A stretch of DNA of 9,306 nt, from NCBI GenBank assembly GCA_002421825.1, contig DISR01000081.1, forward strand, positions 686 through 9,991, in the 5' to 3' direction. The notes beneath the pieces were generated by a model that did not search any database, was not told the DNA's origin, and saw only the letters and a program-made list of their open reading frames with translations. Position 1 is the first letter of the stretch. Every line of letters begins with the position of its first letter. Below, in pieces: positions 6,145 through 9,306 of the stretch. The translations under genes were made by a program, and so were the position numbers. This DNA is from Thiobacillus sp. UBA6205. GTDB taxonomy: Bacteria > Pseudomonadota > Gammaproteobacteria > Burkholderiales > Thiobacillaceae.

Positions 6145-6900
6145 CTACAGCTTCGCGCTTCTTCCCCCATCCACTGCCAGAATCTGTCCCGACACGAAGG
6201 GGGCGTCCTCGATGAAGAAGCGTACGGCATGAGCGATGTCCGCCGGCGTACCGGAACGCTTCAGCATGGTGTGGGAGACGATGCGCTGGCGGGAAACCTC
6301 GTCAAAGTCCGGATTGTCCTCCGGCCACATGATGGGGCCCGGGGCCACGCCGTTGACGCGCACGTTGGGCGCCAATTCGCGCGCCAGCGACTTGGTGAGC
6401 CCGACCAGTCCGGCCTTGGCCACCGAATAGACGAGATAGTTCTTCATCGGCCGGTCGGCATGGATGTCGGTGATATTGACGATGCAGCCGAAATGTTTCC
6501 TCAGTTCCGGTGCCGCCGCCTGCGACAGGAACATCGGCGCCTTGAGATTGGAGCCCATCAGGTCGACCCAGTCCTTCTCGGCAATGGTGCCGACCGGCGT
6601 GGGATAGAAGCTCGATGCGTTGTTGACCAGCACGTCGAGCTTGCCGAAGGTGGCCACGGTTTGCGAAACCAGGCTGGGCAGCACGACGGTGTCGAGCAGG
6701 TCCGCCTGGATCAGCGCCACCGAGTTCTCGCGCACGGCATTGAGCTCATCCTGCAGGGCGCGCGCCTCCTTGGCCGAACTGCGGTAATGGATCATGAGGT
6801 TGGCGCCGGTGGCATGCATGAGGCGCGCGATCTCCGCACCCACGCGTCGGGAACCGCCGGTGATCAGGATGGTTTTGACTGGGGCCGATTTGGCGGGCAT
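6145..6900 (-). CDS. folM: Pteridine reductase / dihydromonapterin reductase-like SDR (FolM/PTR1 family)
   Basis: This 251-residue classical short-chain dehydrogenase has the NADP(H)-type nucleotide motif TGGSRRVG (14-21), whose basic residues favour NADPH. The structural NNASSF (93-98) is followed by the catalytic triad Asp145, Tyr158, Lys162. Asp in place of the usual SDR serine, 13 residues before the tyrosine, is the signature of PTR1-type pteridine reductases. The C-terminal VSGQILAVDGG is typical. Likely substrates are dihydropterins or dihydrofolate in the cytoplasm. The start at 6900 puts the nucleotide fold at the normal distance and has AGGA nine bases upstream. In-frame upstream Mets (6936, 7044) are rejected; 7044 would run into midA. 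Substrate preference cannot be read from sequence. Confidence 0.9.
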   Translation of the reverse strand: MPAKSAPVKTILITGGSRRVGAEIARLMHATGANLMIHYRSSAKEARALQDELNAVRENSVALIQADLLDTVVLPSLVSQTVATFGKLDVLVNNASSFYPTPVGTIAEKDWVDLMGSNLKAPMFLSQAAAPELRKHFGCIVNITDIHADRPMKNYLVYSVAKAGLVGLTKSLARELAPNVRVNGVAPGPIMWPEDNPDFDEVSRQRIVSHTMLKRSGTPADIAHAVRFFIEDAPFVSGQILAVDGGRSAKL

Positions 6901-6934
6901 CGCTGCTGTCCTGTTCTGGGTTATCGTACCGGGC

Positions 6935-6963
6935 ATTATCACCCAAGCCTTTTGACGCGTCAT
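6935..6963 (-). promoter_or_regulatory. Possible sigma-70 promoter of folM
   Basis: On the minus strand ATGACG (6963-6958; 4 of 6 to TTGACA) is separated by 17 bp from GATAAT (6940-6935; 5 of 6 to TATAAT). Transcription would begin near 6928, giving a leader of about 28 bases. The -35 overlaps the divergent midA start codon, so the two genes would compete in this 61-bp gap. Confidence 0.4.
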
Positions 6964-8095
6964 GCCCCTGCCCGCTCCCGCACCCGAGCTGCTCGAAGTC
7001 AGCCGACAACTCACGCTACGCATCCACGCCGAGATCGATCTCAATGGCGGCTGGATTCCGTTCGTGCGCTACATGGAGCTGGCCCTGTACACGCCGGGCC
7101 TGGGTTACTACAGCGGCGGCTCGGCAAAATTCGGCGGCGGCGGCGATTTCGTCACCGCGCCGCAGATTTCGCCGCTGTTCGGGCGCGTACTGGCCCGCCA
7201 GTTTTCCGAAGTACTGAAGCAGAGCGGCGGCGGCATCCTGGAACTGGGTGCAGGCAACGGACAACTGGCCGCGCAAATGCTTGCCGAGCTCGATGCCCTG
7301 GGCATGAATGCGCCCTATTCCATCCTGGAAGTGAGCGGCGAGCTGCGCGCACGCCAGCAACATGCGTTGCAAGGTTCCGGCGGCACAGTTGATTGGCTGG
7401 ATGCCCTGCCGGAAAAAATTACTGGCGTCGTTTTCGGCAACGAGGTGCTGGATGCGCTGCCCGTCCACCTCGTCCGCTGGAGCGAAAACGGCCCGCTGGA
7501 ACGCGGCGTGGTCAGGGACGGACAAGGCTTCGACTGGCAGGATCGGCCCATCTCCGACCCGGCATTGCTGGCACAAGCGCGTGGACTCGAGCTGCCCGCA
7601 GGCTATGTCAGCGAGATCAACCTTGCCGCGCCGGCCCTGGTGAAAAGCCTGGCCGACCGGCTGGAAGCCGGGCTGCTGCTGTTCATCGACTACGGATTCG
7701 GCAGAAGCGAGTACTACCATCCACAGCGCCACATGGGCACCCTGCGCGCGCACTATCGCCACCATGCGCTGGACGATCCCTTTTATTTTCCGGGGCAATG
7801 CGACCTGACCGCGCACGTCGATTTCACCGCCGTGGCCGATGCCGCGCTGGAAGCCGGGCTGGAAGTGTGCGGCTACACCACGCAGGCGAATTTCCTCCTC
7901 GGCGGCGGCATCACCGCGCTGCTCGCCGAAGCGCCGGCGAATGCCGCCGCGAGCTACCTGCCGCTTGCCAGCGGCGTGCAGAAACTCTTGTCGCCCGCCG
8001 AAATGGGCGAACTGTTCAAGGTGATCGGGATGGTCAAAAAAAACGCGCCCTGCCCGAGCGCGTTTTCCTTCGGCGACCAGCGCCATCGGCTGTAG
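6962..8095 (+). CDS. MidA/NDUFAF7-family SAM-dependent methyltransferase
   Basis: This 377-residue methyltransferase belongs to the DUF185 family, whose mitochondrial member NDUFAF7 methylates an arginine of a complex I subunit. The bacterial substrate is not established. Family marks are PFVRYMELALYTPGLGYY (33-50), FGGGGDFVTAPQISPLFGR (57-75), the SAM motif ILELGAGNGQLA (92-103), GNEVLDALPVH (159-169), LLFIDYGFGRSEYYHPQR and the terminal GDQRHRL. A TGA in frame nine bases before the ATG leaves 6962 as the first possible start; no ribosome site is evident. Residues 360-369 (KNAPCPSAFS) are encoded by a terminator hairpin, where relatives carry a different short linker. The TAG stop is part of a REP element. 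It is divergent from folM and convergent with secA. Confidence 0.93.
   Translation: MPLPAPAPELLEVSRQLTLRIHAEIDLNGGWIPFVRYMELALYTPGLGYYSGGSAKFGGGGDFVTAPQISPLFGRVLARQFSEVLKQSGGGILELGAGNGQLAAQMLAELDALGMNAPYSILEVSGELRARQQHALQGSGGTVDWLDALPEKITGVVFGNEVLDALPVHLVRWSENGPLERGVVRDGQGFDWQDRPISDPALLAQARGLELPAGYVSEINLAAPALVKSLADRLEAGLLLFIDYGFGRSEYYHPQRHMGTLRAHYRHHALDDPFYFPGQCDLTAHVDFTAVADAALEAGLEVCGYTTQANFLLGGGITALLAEAPANAAASYLPLASGVQKLLSPAEMGELFKVIGMVKKNAPCPSAFSFGDQRHRL
8036..8066 (-). terminator. Intrinsic terminator for leftward (secA) transcripts, inside the midA 3' end
   Basis: There is a perfect 9-bp inverted repeat, AAAACGCGC (8040-8048) and GCGCGTTTT (8058-8066), with a 9-base loop. Eight A residues at 8036-8043 become a run of eight Ts immediately after the GC stem on the minus strand, giving a textbook rho-independent terminator. 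On the plus strand only TTTT follows, so it is weaker for midA and would be disrupted by translating ribosomes. It ends secA transcripts about 240-270 bases past the stop codon. Confidence 0.8.
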
Positions 8096-8122
8096 GAGCG
8101 GCGCCCTCGCCGCGATAAATGG
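8091..8122 (+). repeat. REP-like palindrome, copy 1
   Basis: The head TGTAGGA is followed by a stem-loop GCGGC-GCCCTC-GCCGC (8098-8113) and then GATAAATGG. This layout (GTAG/GTGG head, short GC palindrome) is that of bacterial REP elements. Similarity to copy 3 continues to about 8138 (TCCACCACAAAC), making a direct repeat of about 48 bp. The TAG of the head is the midA stop codon. Confidence 0.78.
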
Positions 8123-8135
8123 TTCTCCACCACAA

Positions 8136-8165
8136 ACCCATCGGCCCGAGGGCGGGCCTCCCACA
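8136..8165 (-). repeat. REP-like palindrome, copy 2 (inverted)
   Basis: Read on the minus strand it starts TGTGGGA (8165-8159), then the stem-loop GGCCC-GCCCTC-GGGCC (8158-8143), then GATGGGTT. The loop is identical to copies 1 and 3, but both stem arms differ and still pair perfectly. It lies head-to-head or tail-to-tail with its neighbours, as in REP doublets (BIMEs). Confidence 0.72.
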
Positions 8166-8175
8166 ACCCCGCCTT

Positions 8176-8207
8176 TGTGGGAGCTGCGCCCTCGCCGCGA
8201 TCAATGG
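8176..8207 (+). repeat. REP-like palindrome, copy 3
   Basis: The head TGTGGGA is followed by GCTGC-GCCCTC-GCCGC (8183-8198) and GATCAATGGGTT. The stem has one mismatch (T8185 against C8196). The sequence matches copy 1 closely from 8176 through the CCACCACAAAC tail near 8224, allowing a few substitutions and small indels. Confidence 0.75.
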
Positions 8208-8229
8208 GTTCATCCACCACAAACCTGAA

Positions 8230-8277
8230 CAAAGAGGACAGGAGAAAAACCCTTTCGTCTTCCTCCTGTCCTCCTTG
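8230..8277 (-). terminator. 15-bp hairpin just downstream of secA
   Basis: On the minus strand the arms are CAAGGAGGACAGGAG (8277-8263) and CTCCTGTCCTCTTTG (8244-8230). They give 15 pairs including one G-U, around an 18-base loop that holds TTTTT. On the plus strand the same pair is an A-C mismatch, so the stem is perfect only in the secA direction. It begins 26 bases past the secA stop. TT and then mixed sequence follow, so it is more likely an mRNA 3'-end stabiliser or a weak terminator than a strong one. Confidence 0.6.
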
Positions 8278-8302
8278 TGAGAACGGTCTTTTTGGAAGTA
8301 AA

Positions 8303-9306
<1,004 letters not shown>

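Noticed and set aside
7016..8164. 382-codon minus-strand open frame opposite midA
   Set aside because: It is the mirror of a well-conserved methyltransferase and runs into the REP repeats; no recognisable domain.
8091..8225. Repeat cluster read as a CRISPR array
   Set aside because: Only three units, one inverted, with spacing that is not constant and no unique spacers; REP-type palindromes fit better.

Overview
The window looks like chromosomal DNA of a betaproteobacterium. The GC content is high, the protein sequences resemble Nitrosomonadales-type bacteria (Gallionella, Sulfuricella or Thiobacillus relatives), and the set of neighbours (thiC, pcm-like gene, rhodanese, tolC, waaA) fits that group. 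The order-level assignment is inference from protein resemblance. Most of the window is core housekeeping and cell-envelope DNA. I see no prophage, CRISPR array, insertion sequence, rRNA or tRNA.

Layout. Positions 1-321 (minus strand) hold the first 28 codons of thiC, preceded by a TPP riboswitch, a set of interchangeable hairpin arms ending in a terminator-like stem, and a possible promoter. Positions 358-2646 (plus) form a tight three-gene unit: a Pcm-family methyltransferase, a one-domain rhodanese and a TolC-type outer-membrane channel. waaA (Kdo transferase, minus, 2701-3954) converges on it across a 54-bp gap filled by a stem-loop. A UDP-glucuronate 4-epimerase (plus, 4011-5018) diverges from waaA. 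Converging on the epimerase is an ankyrin-repeat protein (minus, 5038-5910). After a 234-bp stretch with no convincing gene come a pteridine reductase (folM-like, minus, 6145-6900) and a divergent MidA/NDUFAF7-type methyltransferase (plus, 6962-8095). The right end is the last third of secA (minus, 8303-9306).

Functional themes: thiamine synthesis under TPP control (thiC); envelope biogenesis and export (tolC, waaA, the UDP-GlcA epimerase, secA); and pterin/folate metabolism (folM). These genes do not form one pathway.

The most unusual DNA is at 8036-8277, between the converging midA and secA genes. It holds an intrinsic terminator (secA direction) lying inside the last codons of midA, three REP-type palindromes in +,-,+ orientation with an identical GCCCTC loop and differing stems, and a 15-bp hairpin just past the secA stop. 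The first REP supplies the midA stop codon. The thiC leader, with at least seven copies of one GGAAGCG/CGCTTCC arm, is the second most interesting stretch. I found no sign of a wholly new multi-gene system.
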